Below, one piece after another: positions 46,736-56,343 of a DNA stretch of 64,000 bases (its first letter is position 1; the number at the start of each line of letters is the position of its first letter). The stretch covers positions 1 to 64,000 of the forward strand of contig NZ_JAIQZA010000004.1 of assembly GCF_020164485.1 (NCBI RefSeq). The letters are read 5' to 3'. The DNA comes from Salegentibacter tibetensis. Its GTDB lineage: Bacteria > Bacteroidota > Bacteroidia > Flavobacteriales > Flavobacteriaceae. Both the position numbers and the translations under genes were made by a program. Under the pieces are notes generated by a model. The model did not search any database and was not told where the DNA came from. It saw only the letters and a list, made by a program, of their open reading frames with translations.

Positions 46736-47764
46736 TCAATACTTTTGCTTATTGGCGTATTTAACCAGGGAGAGCATCACGGGAACTTCAACTAAAACAC
46801 CAACAACACAAACCAAAGCCGCCGGACTTTCCAAACCAAAGAGACCGATAGCCACCGCAACAGATAGTTCAAAGAAATTACTGGCTCCTATCATAGCGGC
46901 TGGCGCACATACCTGGTGTGATAAATTCAGCTTTCTTCCCGAAAACCAGGTCGCAAAGAAGATGAAATACGTCTGGATTATTAGTGGTACTGCTATTAAA
47001 AGGATGATAATTGGGTTATTCAGAATATTTTCACCCTGGAAAGCGAAAAGCAGGATCAAAGTAAGCAAAAGAGCGATCACGCTCATGGGCTTGAATTTTG
47101 GAAGAAAATCGGATTCAAACCAGTCCCTGCCGTGTTTTTTTATAAGAAGATTACTTGTGAGAATCCCTGCAACCAGCGGCACAACTACGTAGATGAGAAT
47201 ACTTAGGATGAGCGTTTCATAAGGGACAACTACATCTGTAATTCCCAGTAACAATCCAACAATAGGGACATAAGCGAAAAGGATGATAAGGTCATTAACT
47301 GAAACCTGCATCAGGGTGTAATTCGGATCCCCGTCTGTAAGATAAGACCAGACAAAAACCATTGCCGTACAAGGCGCGGCACCTAAAATAATCGCTCCGG
47401 CGATATATTCTCCCGCAAGGGCAGGATCAATAAATGCTGCAAATATTTTAGTAAAAAAGATCCATGCGAAGAAAGCCATGGTAAAAGGTTTAACAAGCCA
47501 ATTCATTACTAACGTCAGCAAGATACCCTTGGGCTTTTTTCCCACCTTTTTGATACTTGTGAAATCTACCTGCAACATCATGGGATAGATCATCATCCAG
47601 ATGAGGATGGCAATAGGGATATTTACCTGGGAGATCTCCCAGGTACTCATGACTTCCATCGCATCTCCGGCGATGTAGCCAATAAAAATACCCCCTGCAA
47701 TACAAAGGGCAACCCATAAGCTTAGATATTTTTCAAAAAAAGCGATTTCTTTCTTTTCAGACAT
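46736..47764 (-). CDS. ACR3-type arsenite efflux permease
   Basis: This 342-residue BART-superfamily arsenite/antimonite efflux protein has about ten helices. The conserved motif GAAPCTAMVFVWSYL contains Cys132 in helix 4, the residue known to be required in ACR3 proteins. NDLIILFAYVP and the late GASNFFELSVAVAIGLFG (with conserved Glu) are also typical. It would expel arsenite using the proton gradient. No arsR, arsC or arsM lies next to it, so it is a solitary resistance gene here. Confidence 0.93.
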   Translation of the reverse strand: MSEKKEIAFFEKYLSLWVALCIAGGIFIGYIAGDAMEVMSTWEISQVNIPIAILIWMMIYPMMLQVDFTSIKKVGKKPKGILLTLVMNWLVKPFTMAFFAWIFFTKIFAAFIDPALAGEYIAGAIILGAAPCTAMVFVWSYLTDGDPNYTLMQVSVNDLIILFAYVPIVGLLLGITDVVVPYETLILSILIYVVVPLVAGILTSNLLIKKHGRDWFESDFLPKFKPMSVIALLLTLILLFAFQGENILNNPIIILLIAVPLIIQTYFIFFATWFSGRKLNLSHQVCAPAAMIGASNFFELSVAVAIGLFGLESPAALVCVVGVLVEVPVMLSLVKYANKQKY

Positions 47765-47947
47765 GATAGTTTAATTTTTGGTGTTTTTTCTTTAGGTAAG
47801 AACGAAATGCCGTTCTCTTAGCATTAATGTTTTAAATGTTATATAGCAATATTACGATAAGTAAAAGAATTTTTAGAATAACATCAAAGATTTTTAATGT
47901 AAGAAAAGGTGGTATAGATAAATACTTGAAAGTGACAACGAAAAATA

Positions 47948-47979
47948 AAACCCCATAAATCATTAGATTTAGGGGGTTT
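47948..47979 (-). terminator. Terminator of the 48096-49913 gene
   Basis: AAACCCC-ATAAATC (47948-47961) pairs with GATTTA-GGGGGTTT (47966-47979) around a 4-base loop. Read on the minus strand it is followed by a T-rich run (GGGGTTTTATTTTT) 117 bases after the stop at 48096. The rest of the gap 47765-48095 holds only a start-less plus-strand open frame (47981-48124) that I do not trust. Confidence 0.75.
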
Positions 47980-48095
47980 GCTGAATTTTGCTATTTATAA
48001 AATAGAGTGGGAGGGAACGCCCGAAATTTCATCTTTCCAGTGTTTCTCCATTATTCAGGCCCTGGTTGAAAAAGAGATTAAATATTACGAAAAGT

Positions 48096-49913
48096 CTAAG
48101 TGGAAACCTCGGGCTTTATATTAATCCCGCTTACTAATGCTTTTAATTCTTCCAATTCACAGAGCAGCTGGGTTCTTCCGCTTTTGAAAAAATTGGTTTT
48201 CTTTGTGAATAAATCCTCGTAATAGGATATCCCTTCCAAAAGGTTAGTTTTAAATTTTTCCAGTTTTTTCTTCTGTTTAGCATTAGGTTCCTCCACGAAT
48301 TCTTCAATTTCATTCCTGAAGTATTCCAGGTATATTTTTAGTTCCTTTATAAACATATTAGGACGGTTTGACATTTCCATAACCGATACTTTTCCATAGA
48401 TATGTTGTACCATTTTTGAAAGAGAAATAACTTTGGAAAAATAGGCCATATTTGGTCCCGGACAGATTGCAACTCCCTGCGCCTGACCCTTTATTCTAAT
48501 GTCATTTTCAAGAAAAGATGCATTCCCGAGGCCAACACATAAACAGGCTTTTTCTGTTATTTTGTTTTTCTTTTTCTCCAATGCCTGCCTGGAGTGGTTT
48601 TCTTTCTGATCTTCCAGTTCTTTAAGTTTTAATTTTTGAAACTTCTTCGAAGCGGAACAAACTCCCTTCTCATCGTATTCTTTACTCAGGGCCAGGAATT
48701 TTTTAGGACAGGAACTACCACTTTTGTTTTTAGCAATTCGTTTTAATTTCAAGGCTTCGTTTGTGGTTCCCTTTACGGTGTTAAAGGGTATCCCAAGAGG
48801 AGAAATATGGCTTAAATAAAGATCTTCTTCCCTGGCTTTTGCCAGTAACCTACGTGTTTCAGTATCAACCGAAGTAGCTTCCGGAACAAGTAAAAATGGA
48901 GTACCCCATCCAACAGAAGAAACCTGGTAATGTTCCAGTAAAAAGTTATGCTCTTCAGAAGTACCCACACCGCCCTGTACCGTGATTTTTAGATCAAAGG
49001 GTTTTTCAGGAACAGGTATTTCTTTTTGAATTAAAGCTTTACTCATCAATTCGTGAGCAGATTGAATAAGTTCCTCTTTTTTCTGATTAAATTCCTCCAG
49101 GATTGGCCCAAGCAGATACCCATCGGTAGCAAAGGCATGTCCTCCACAGTTCAGCCCGGATTCTATTCGATACTCCGATACCCATAATCCTTTTTTAGCC
49201 AGGTAATTTCCCTGGATCGAGGCAGACCTAAAATCACTTACTTTCAGGATAATTTTCTTTTTAAGGTTTCCATTTGTGTCTGGAAAAAAATCTCTAAAAT
49301 TTTCAAAATAGCTATAAAGCCTGGGGTTTAATCCTGCAGAAAGAACAACTGAAGAAGAAAGTTTTGAATTGGCAAATCCGCGTAGGGCCGCATGGGCATC
49401 ATTAAATTCTACAGGTAATTGCTCGTTTTTTATGTAATTATCCTTGTCGATCTTAGCCATGATATTTACATCAATACTACCTGGGCTTAGATTTTTCTCT
49501 ATATACTTATTCAATTTTTCTTCGGAATCCACTCCGTTATTCAGAAAATTTTGAAGACCCTGTTTCATTTCAGAATGATTGGGTAGCATGGAAATGTAAT
49601 TTTCTAATGCCGTTTTGCTTTCAGAAAGTTCCTTTTTGAAATCCTCAAATTTATCCTGAACAATCTTGTGTACCATGTCTAAATAAGAAGTGATGCGTTC
49701 GGCCCGGGAGTCGCGATTGCTTTTTGGAATTTCCCGATAAGGCAAATTGTATTTCTTACTGTAAAAAGCATTCATTTTATCAATAAGCTCGTCGTCAATA
49801 ATGGAGATCACAGAAGATATTCCATATTTAGCAACCCGAAGAGGACTGTCAATGGTAAAAGCTGTTCCCATCACCGGGATATGAAAACTGTGCACTTGGT
49901 TTGTTCTGGTCAT
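48096..49913 (-). CDS. Unknown protein, distant nitronate-monooxygenase-like TIM barrel
   Basis: This cytoplasmic protein of about 605 residues has no signal peptide. The start HSFHIPVMGTAFTIDSPLRVA resembles the first strand of NMO/FabK/IMPDH-type flavin barrels. Near the middle, GLNCGGHAFATDG recalls the NMO glycine/His motif, and VQGGVGTSEEH followed by VGWGTPFLLVPEA recalls the phosphate-binding and GTRFL segments. Long helical inserts (about 85-160) and a Cys-rich C-terminal third (Cys402, Cys419, Cys457, Cys459, Cys484) are unusual and may bind a metal or Fe-S cluster. I use the second Met (49913); an upstream Met adds 11 residues. It is monocistronic. Function unknown. Confidence 0.6.
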   Translation of the reverse strand: MTRTNQVHSFHIPVMGTAFTIDSPLRVAKYGISSVISIIDDELIDKMNAFYSKKYNLPYREIPKSNRDSRAERITSYLDMVHKIVQDKFEDFKKELSESKTALENYISMLPNHSEMKQGLQNFLNNGVDSEEKLNKYIEKNLSPGSIDVNIMAKIDKDNYIKNEQLPVEFNDAHAALRGFANSKLSSSVVLSAGLNPRLYSYFENFRDFFPDTNGNLKKKIILKVSDFRSASIQGNYLAKKGLWVSEYRIESGLNCGGHAFATDGYLLGPILEEFNQKKEELIQSAHELMSKALIQKEIPVPEKPFDLKITVQGGVGTSEEHNFLLEHYQVSSVGWGTPFLLVPEATSVDTETRRLLAKAREEDLYLSHISPLGIPFNTVKGTTNEALKLKRIAKNKSGSSCPKKFLALSKEYDEKGVCSASKKFQKLKLKELEDQKENHSRQALEKKKNKITEKACLCVGLGNASFLENDIRIKGQAQGVAICPGPNMAYFSKVISLSKMVQHIYGKVSVMEMSNRPNMFIKELKIYLEYFRNEIEEFVEEPNAKQKKKLEKFKTNLLEGISYYEDLFTKKTNFFKSGRTQLLCELEELKALVSGINIKPEVST

Positions 49914-50956
49914 GTTGTAAATAGTTTTATTACCGGCAGCCTGCAAAATTTAGCATGCCAGGGCGCCTGTTTAAAATGAGAAGCTAAGCTTCCAATTTGT
50001 AAAGAAAAGAGGTTGAAAAGTTCAAAAAAATGACTCGGATCATATTTAGAAAATAAAGTCTAAATTTTTTGAGGTTTAGCTTAATCGTGAACAGCTAATT
50101 TCAGTTATGGCAGAAAAGGTTTATACGATCTTTGTTTTAGCTGGATGTTTTTTCGGTAATATTTTTGCTGAATTTCCAATTTGAATTTTCAGCATTATGA
50201 GTTGATAAAAAACAGAAGCCTTTTATAGAAACAAAAAAACTTAAAATTAGGAATTAATAATTGGGCTGATGAAGAGGAATGCTTATCCGTTTAAAAACCT
50301 AAAAACAGTTTTTGTCACCCTGAGACCCGTGACAAAAATTTACCTAGCGTAGGAATATGACGTTTCGAGCATAGCGAGTTTTAAACTACGTGTGTGAGTG
50401 TAGAGAATCAGCAACGTTAAAAATTTTTGAAAGCTTGTCCTGAGTGGAGTTGAAGGGGCCTGGAAAAAATTTAGCTGCTGATTTGGGATTTTTTGTGCCT
50501 CCGACGACCAAAAGGGAGAGGAAGGCAGTTGCCAAAAAAACACCTCCACATAGGGCGCCCTTCCTGCCCGTCCGTTTGGTCGGGTTTTGTTTCGTTTTAA
50601 TTGTATCCAACGAACGGAGTGAGAGGAATACACACAAAAAATGAAAAAGGAAACTTCCATACCAGTTAAGTTTCATTTTGAATTATAAAAACAAGCCTGA
50701 TTAACAGGATTTTAAAATTACGTCAATGGTAGCGCAGTCGAAGGGTCAAACAAAAGCGTCTCGACTGTGCTCGACGTGACACCTTATTTCAATTTTGCCT
50801 TTTGGGTCTCTTAGCGGATATACAATGAAGAGGAAAACAGAAATATGTTAACCAAATAAAGATCCTAATCTAAACTTGTTAAGGGAGAGATATCAAATTC
50901 TGATGGGAAAAAGAAAAATACTTATCACTAAAGACCGGTCAGGACTTTAATTATTC
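49914..50956. other. 1-kb repeat-rich non-coding island
   Basis: No trustworthy gene was found in 1043 bases. The part 50430-50640 is visibly more GC-rich than its surroundings and contains CTTGTCCTGAGTGGAGTTG-like intergenic repeat sequence, GAAGGCAG...GCGCCCTTCCTGCC partial inverted repeats and GTTTGGTCGGG. Long open frames on the minus strand overlap each other in two phases and have low-complexity, non-protein-like products. A 25-codon plus-strand frame at 50107-50184 is of doubtful value. It may be a scar of a mobile element. Confidence 0.5.
50729..50783. repeat. Imperfect palindromic intergenic repeat
   Basis: GCGCAGTCGA (50732-50741) pairs with TCGACTGTGC (50761-50770) with one mismatch around a 19-base loop. 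The wording AGCGCAGTCGAAGG...CTCGACTGTGCTCGACGTGAC resembles a repeat widely seen between genes in Bacteroidota and other phyla. Confidence 0.6.
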
Positions 50957-51373
50957 CTATTCCATTTTTTTATGACTGAATTGCAGTTCGCCTTCCTTAA
51001 TGAATTTCTTAAGGCTATTTGGTCCAATAGGTTTATTTAGGAAATCAATTACCAAAGGCGACTCTTTTGCCTTTTCATAATCTTCCCTGAACTTTGATGA
51101 GGTAACAACGATAACCGAAACCTTGGCTGAGTAATCCCTTTGCTCCAAAGCTTCCAGAAATTCCCAGCCATTCATTACCGGCATATTTAGGTCTAAAAGA
51201 ATAAGATAAGTTTCATCGGGCTTGTCTATAAGCTCTTTATCCAGAAAATTAACAGCCTCTAAACCGTTGGAGAATAATTCGGCCTTATAATTAAAGGTTT
51301 TTGCGATCCACATCTTTTGCATTATGGCAACCACGGCATCATCTTCAATAATAAGAATTTTCATTTTTTTCAT
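50957..51373 (-). CDS. Single-domain response regulator (CheY-like receiver)
   Basis: This 138-residue protein is a receiver domain only. Acidic residues Glu10-Asp11-Asp12 and phospho-acceptor Asp61 (LILLDLNMPVMNG) are present, Thr is in VIVVTSS and Lys in FLNKPIGP. There is no output domain, so it must act through protein contacts or as a phosphate carrier. It starts 6 bases after the stop of the PAS protein at 51380-54142, which indicates a dedicated pair. Such receivers next to PAS/H-box proteins are common in this phylum. Confidence 0.92.
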   Translation of the reverse strand: MKKMKILIIEDDAVVAIMQKMWIAKTFNYKAELFSNGLEAVNFLDKELIDKPDETYLILLDLNMPVMNGWEFLEALEQRDYSAKVSVIVVTSSKFREDYEKAKESPLVIDFLNKPIGPNSLKKFIKEGELQFSHKKME

Positions 51374-51379
51374 TTAAAG

Positions 51380-54142
51380 TTATACTTCTTCGGTTTTGCG
51401 TATGATTTTGATAACTACTTCATCGAGTTCATCGGCTGAATCACTAATAAGGTCTATTAATTCTTTCTGGCTCCATTCATCATAGACCTCTAGTTTTACT
51501 AATTCCACAAGTCCTTTTAACCGGGTAAGGGGGGCACGCACTACGTGTGCCTGCTCCCAGGCTATTTCTCTTAAAACCTTATTCTGTTTTTTAATTTCTT
51601 TGACCAATTTCCTTGATTCTGAAACATCTAAAGTAGCTCCAACCATTCTGGTCGCCTTTCCAGTGGCATCTCTAATTATAAAGCCCCGGTCTATCACAAA
51701 AGCCTTTTCTCCGCTTAATTTCAGGAACCGGTATTCCTCCTTCCATTCAGAGACCTTAGGGTTCTTTACGGCAGCATATAAAGATTTCTTCACCCTTTCT
51801 CTATCTTTCTGAACGATTTTATCAAACCAAAAATCTTCAACCGAGTGTTTATCTTCATCATATCCGTAAAGCTTCTTAAAAGCCTTGCTTCTAATTATTA
51901 TATCATCCTTTATATTCCAATCCCAGATCATCTCCCTGGTAGCTTTCATCGCATAGTTGAATCGTACATTAGCCAGTTTTAAGGCATCCCTATTGGAAAT
52001 TATTTCCGAGATATCGCTGGTAGCACCAATTAGTCGTATTGCTTTCCCGTTTCCATCGCGAATAATGTGGCCCCTGTCAATGATGCTTGCATAACTGCCA
52101 TCACTGCGCTGAAACCTATATTGGGTATTCATTTTGCTGGCATTGAAGTTTTTTAAAGCGGCTTTAAGCTCTTTTATATAAGAATGCCGGTCTTCAGGAT
52201 GTATTTGTTCCCTCCAGAAGCTTATTTCTTCCATTTTTTCCAGGGAATAACCAAACATCGATTCTTTTCCCTCGATATATCGTGTCACTTCGTCTGCAAC
52301 TAAATCCCAATCGTACATTAGATCATGGGTGGCTTTGGCCGCAAGTCGGTATCGATCGTTTAAATCCTTGATCTCGCGAGCACGTTCAAATTTCTCTGTA
52401 ACATCACGGGAATTAGTTATAATACCTTCTATCTCTGGTGCCTCCAGGAGATTTGTGGCAGTAGTCTCTATCCATCTCCACTGTCCTTTAGCATTACGAA
52501 AGCGAAATGGCTGGATATGAAGATGTTTCCGGGAGCTAATGGAAGAAAATTGGGCAAACATAAAATCTTTATCCTCAGGATGAATAAAATCAAAGGCATT
52601 CCTTCCTACAAATTCTTGCGGAGAAATCCCTAAGACCCGCGAGGAAGAAGCACCTACAAACTTATAAGTACCGTCTGCTTCCAGTATTCCTATAAGATCC
52701 AAACCCTCCTGCACCAGGAATTCGAATTTTTTCTCTGTTTTTAATAATTCCTGTTTCTTTCTCCTCGTCTCGATATTTGATATTCTTTTTTCAACAAAGC
52801 TCACTACATTTTTTAAAATACTTCTAAGAAATTCCTGCTCTTCCGTCTGCCAGACTCTTTTCTTAAATCGGTTTTCAATACCTACAAGCCCGAATAATTC
52901 ATTGTTAATAAATACAGGGAGGATTATTAAGGATTTAATCCCATTTTCTTTGAGTAATTCCCGTTGTTCCCGGGTATGGCAGTTATCAGGCTCTAACATT
53001 TGTGGAGCATCATATTGAAACGGACCAAATAATTTTTTTAGTTTCTCAGACCAGGATAAGTCTGGATGTGAAAATTCAGTTTTAACAGACTTTCTTCTCC
53101 ACTGAATAATTTCTGAGATCACGGGTTTCTCGTCCAGGTCTTCCAGGGATTCCCCTAAGTAATAAATTACGTCTGCATCTGAGGTTTGACCTATTTCGCC
53201 AAAAATATATTCAAGATTAACTGATTCTACGCCGTGAGCAACTAGTAGATCTATGATCCTTGAGTAAAGGTCAAGGAATTCCTTCTTCTGGTTAAGGTCT
53301 TTTTCTGAGGTTCGCAAACTGGTAATATCTTTTGCAATACCATAAGCACCCAGGACCTCCCCGTCCACTTTCATTGGAAGCAAGTCGATGCTTAATATCA
53401 TTTTCCTGCCCTTAGCAGAAACAAAATCTCCTTCAAATCTTTGAGGTTCACCGGCCACGGCCTTTTTAAAAAAGCTTACAGTCCTTTCCCGGTCGTGCTG
53501 TGCACAAAAGGGTAAAAAATCCATTTGCAAAAGTTCCTCTTCCGAGGTTTCGGTTAATTCCAATAAACCTTCATTTATACTTAAAAAATTACCTTCTCTA
53601 TCTAAAGAATATAGAGCGTCGCTATTACCCTCAATAAAGAACCGGTCCTGTTCAGTTCTTTGTTTTTTTTCAGTTTCAAGCTCCTTTTTACGCTGTTTAA
53701 GAAAAATTTCAGCGGTTTTATCAACTATAATATTCCAGATATAAATGCTGTTTTCAGCGGCAGGCCCACTTACGGCAAAACTTTGGATCTGCCAGTATTT
53801 CTCCTCTTTTTCTCCTGAATCAGGATCCGTTAGGTCATATCTCAGAATCTCTATCTGCTCGGGTTCTCCGGTTAGAATAGCTTTATTAAATGAAGCTTCT
53901 ATTCGCTTCCCGTTAGCTTCTGAGTCATTTGGAAAAGCCTCAGGCACCTGCTTTCCGATTAGGAATTCACGCGAGGTATTGGCGAGTTTACAATAGGCAT
54001 CGGTGGCATTAACAATAATAAATTTATTACCTACCATTTTCAAAAGAAGTCCTGGGAGGGGAAGGCTATTAAAAAAATCAGGGGTAAATTGGAATTTTCG
54101 GGCTCTGGGGAAAAAATTTAAAAAAAGGTTAAAAATGTTCAT
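51380..54142 (-). CDS. PAS/GAF sensor with HisKA-like helix but no ATPase domain
   Basis: This 920-residue protein appears cytoplasmic. It has a PAS-like region at about 20-140, another PAS at 165-280, a GAF-like domain at about 285-450, then PAS/PAC copies at about 470-590, 590-720 and 720-845 (repeated R-x-x-D/G-A-T-x-D-x-S/T endings). The C-terminus has a phosphotransfer-type helix pair with the H-box variant AHVVRAPL (about 866) where kinases have SHELRTPL. It then stops after about 55 residues, with no N, G1 or G2 boxes. It therefore cannot phosphorylate itself. It may be phosphorylated in trans or act as a scaffold for the adjacent receiver. Confidence 0.85.
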   Translation of the reverse strand: MNIFNLFLNFFPRARKFQFTPDFFNSLPLPGLLLKMVGNKFIIVNATDAYCKLANTSREFLIGKQVPEAFPNDSEANGKRIEASFNKAILTGEPEQIEILRYDLTDPDSGEKEEKYWQIQSFAVSGPAAENSIYIWNIIVDKTAEIFLKQRKKELETEKKQRTEQDRFFIEGNSDALYSLDREGNFLSINEGLLELTETSEEELLQMDFLPFCAQHDRERTVSFFKKAVAGEPQRFEGDFVSAKGRKMILSIDLLPMKVDGEVLGAYGIAKDITSLRTSEKDLNQKKEFLDLYSRIIDLLVAHGVESVNLEYIFGEIGQTSDADVIYYLGESLEDLDEKPVISEIIQWRRKSVKTEFSHPDLSWSEKLKKLFGPFQYDAPQMLEPDNCHTREQRELLKENGIKSLIILPVFINNELFGLVGIENRFKKRVWQTEEQEFLRSILKNVVSFVEKRISNIETRRKKQELLKTEKKFEFLVQEGLDLIGILEADGTYKFVGASSSRVLGISPQEFVGRNAFDFIHPEDKDFMFAQFSSISSRKHLHIQPFRFRNAKGQWRWIETTATNLLEAPEIEGIITNSRDVTEKFERAREIKDLNDRYRLAAKATHDLMYDWDLVADEVTRYIEGKESMFGYSLEKMEEISFWREQIHPEDRHSYIKELKAALKNFNASKMNTQYRFQRSDGSYASIIDRGHIIRDGNGKAIRLIGATSDISEIISNRDALKLANVRFNYAMKATREMIWDWNIKDDIIIRSKAFKKLYGYDEDKHSVEDFWFDKIVQKDRERVKKSLYAAVKNPKVSEWKEEYRFLKLSGEKAFVIDRGFIIRDATGKATRMVGATLDVSESRKLVKEIKKQNKVLREIAWEQAHVVRAPLTRLKGLVELVKLEVYDEWSQKELIDLISDSADELDEVVIKIIRKTEEV

Positions 54143-54250
54143 TATTTATTTTTCTGTGTAACTGTAAATTTCCTAACCAACCCTGTATCTGAAAATTAAT
54201 TGTGGTCGTAATATTCTAATTATTAGATTTTTAAGTTAGTCATTTATTAA

Positions 54251-55408
54251 TCATTGCTGCCTTGTATTACAGTAAATACTTATTAACTCCTTAAGTTTTT
54301 CTGATTCAAATGGTTTGGTTAGAAAATCATTAAAGTAGGTTTTTGAAATTCTTTGATTTTCCTGAATTTCAGTAACAGCTGTTAACGCGATAACCGGGAG
54401 ATTTTGATATTTTTTTCCGGGAAAATTGCGAATTTTTTCAATGGCTTCTATACCATTCATCTTAGGCATATAAATATCCATAAGAACTATATCATAATCT
54501 GAACTTACAATCATTTCCAGAGCTTCGATTCCGTTTTCCGCAATTTCCCAGTCCATCTGCCAATGGTCAAGAAGCTTTGATACCACCAGTATATTTACCT
54601 TATTATCCTCTACCACAAGGATTTTTTTACCTTTTAGTATGGAAGCATTTGTTTGCGGTAGCTTTTGGATCTCCGAAGTTGCAGAGGTCTTTCCGAAAGG
54701 CAGAGTAAATCTGAAACAGGTCCCGGTGTCAACCTCACTTTCTACCCAAAGATCTCCTCCCAGCATTTTAATTAATTTTTGGGTGATATTTAGTCCTAAG
54801 CCGGTACCGGCGTAAGTAACATTAATATCTTCCTCTCCCTGGTGAAAGGCCTCAAATACCCGGTCTACCTGGTTAGAAGGTATTCCAATTCCGGTATCGC
54901 TCACTTTACATATTAATACCAAAGAATCATTATCCTCCTTCTGAAGCCTTAGCCTGATTGCCACTTCTCCTTCCTCAGTGAATTTTATCGAGTTGGATAG
55001 TAAGTTTACAAAGATCTGGCAAACTTTTACCTCGTCTCCCTTAATAACTTCAGGAATACTCGGGTCGAATTCAAGCTTAAACCCCAAACCTTTTAATTTA
55101 GCTGTTTGCTTCTGAGAATACAGAGAATGCTCCAGCTTTTTTTTAAGATTAAAAGGTTTATGGGATACCTCGAGCTTTCCTGATTTCAGTTTGCTGAAAT
55201 CCAGAATGTTATTTACCAGCTCCAAAAGATTTTCTGAAGTGGTTTGAAGCACATTATAATATTCCTCCTTTTCGGGTAAGTCTGGCTTTTGCAAAAGATC
55301 TGAAATTCCAATAATGGCGTTTAAAGGTGTTCTGATCTCATGGCTTAATAGTGTAAAAATTTCAAGGCTCTTATCTACGGCTTGATCTTTCCGCTTTTCA
55401 TTTTTCAT
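54251..55408 (-). CDS. Soluble hybrid histidine kinase (HisKA-HATPase-REC)
   Basis: This 385-residue protein has no sensor or membrane segment. HisKA comes first with His23 in LSHEIRTPLN. The ATPase domain (about 80-250) has the N box in FVNLLSNSIKF, DTGIGIP and GTGLGL. The receiver (about 265-385) has ILVVEDNKVN, Asp in IVLMDIYMPKMNG and the LTA/TKPF region. All catalytic residues are present. Because it lacks its own input domain, its activity must be set by partners. One candidate is the ATPase-less PAS protein downstream (108 bases away), which it could phosphorylate. Confidence 0.92.
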   Translation of the reverse strand: MKNEKRKDQAVDKSLEIFTLLSHEIRTPLNAIIGISDLLQKPDLPEKEEYYNVLQTTSENLLELVNNILDFSKLKSGKLEVSHKPFNLKKKLEHSLYSQKQTAKLKGLGFKLEFDPSIPEVIKGDEVKVCQIFVNLLSNSIKFTEEGEVAIRLRLQKEDNDSLVLICKVSDTGIGIPSNQVDRVFEAFHQGEEDINVTYAGTGLGLNITQKLIKMLGGDLWVESEVDTGTCFRFTLPFGKTSATSEIQKLPQTNASILKGKKILVVEDNKVNILVVSKLLDHWQMDWEIAENGIEALEMIVSSDYDIVLMDIYMPKMNGIEAIEKIRNFPGKKYQNLPVIALTAVTEIQENQRISKTYFNDFLTKPFESEKLKELISIYCNTRQQ

Positions 55409-55671
55409 TCTTTCCGCACAACAATTTAAATTCCATTAATATACTTCTCTTATAAACTAAGGCCTGGAATAGCCTCTTTAAAATGCTATCTAAGTTTATG
55501 GATAATGCTTATACTATATTGCCTTTTACCACTTTATATTTTCCAACTCTCTCAAAATCAGTTTTTGGCTATTGAATATGAAAAATTAATTTATTTTCAA
55601 AATTACATAGATGTACTTTCTGGCATTACGTGATTCACAGAATTATTCATAAGCAGATCGCGTATTAACCT

Positions 55672-56343
55672 TTATCCCGGAAAATCTTCTAAAAGATTAT
55701 TTTTAATAGCGAAGACTACCAAACCTGCAATAGATTTTGCACCTGTTTTACTTATAAGATTTTGCTTATGCGTTTCCACGGTACGAATGCTTATATAAAG
55801 TTCATCCGCTATTTCCTTATTGGATTTATCTTGTAATATATGATTTAAAACTTCCTTTTCCCTGGGACTTACCGAAGAAACATCAAGATTGTTCATTTCT
55901 CGCTTTAGCTGGCTAAATTCCATCATCACTTTATTGGTAACCCCCCGGCTAAAAAAGGTGTTGCCTTTAGCAACCTCAAGGATTGCCTCTTTTAATTCTT
56001 CTTTATCACAATCTTTTAAAACGTATCCATGCGCCCCTTCTTTGAGCATTTGTTTAATATGAAGGCTTTGATTATGCATGGTTAAAGCTATGACCCTTAC
56101 CTCCGGAAAAAACTTTTTTATTTCCCGCGTGCAGTCCATACCGTTCATATGAGGCATATTGATATCCATTAGGACCACCTCAGGTTTGGGATCCATGTTC
56201 TGGATCAAATTTAATGTTTCCACTCCATTTCCGGCTGCTCCAACCAATTCGAGACTGCTTTGAAAAGTGCTTACGATAGAGATCAGGCCTTCTCTAACCA
56301 GTTGATGGTCATCTACTATAAGAATGCGTACTGGTTTCTTCAT
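55672..56343 (-). CDS. NarL/LuxR-type response regulator
   Basis: This 223-residue regulator has a receiver at 5-125 with Asp11/Asp12 and phospho-acceptor Asp60 (VVLMDINMPHMNG). A LuxR-type helix-turn-helix lies at about 152-212 (LSPREKEVLNHIL, KEIADELYISIRTVETHKQ). It should act as a DNA-binding dimer after phosphorylation by the kinase encoded just upstream, with which it overlaps by 35 bases, a strong sign of a cognate pair. Targets are unknown. Confidence 0.94.
   Translation of the reverse strand: MKKPVRILIVDDHQLVREGLISIVSTFQSSLELVGAAGNGVETLNLIQNMDPKPEVVLMDINMPHMNGMDCTREIKKFFPEVRVIALTMHNQSLHIKQMLKEGAHGYVLKDCDKEELKEAILEVAKGNTFFSRGVTNKVMMEFSQLKREMNNLDVSSVSPREKEVLNHILQDKSNKEIADELYISIRTVETHKQNLISKTGAKSIAGLVVFAIKNNLLEDFPG

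Noticed and set aside
46736-47764. Arsenic resistance operon
   Set aside because: Only the ACR3 pump is present; no arsR, arsC or arsM homologue is adjacent.
50340-50676. Protein-coding genes on the minus strand
   Set aside because: Two overlapping frames of similar length, low-complexity products, repeat-rich DNA and no family match.
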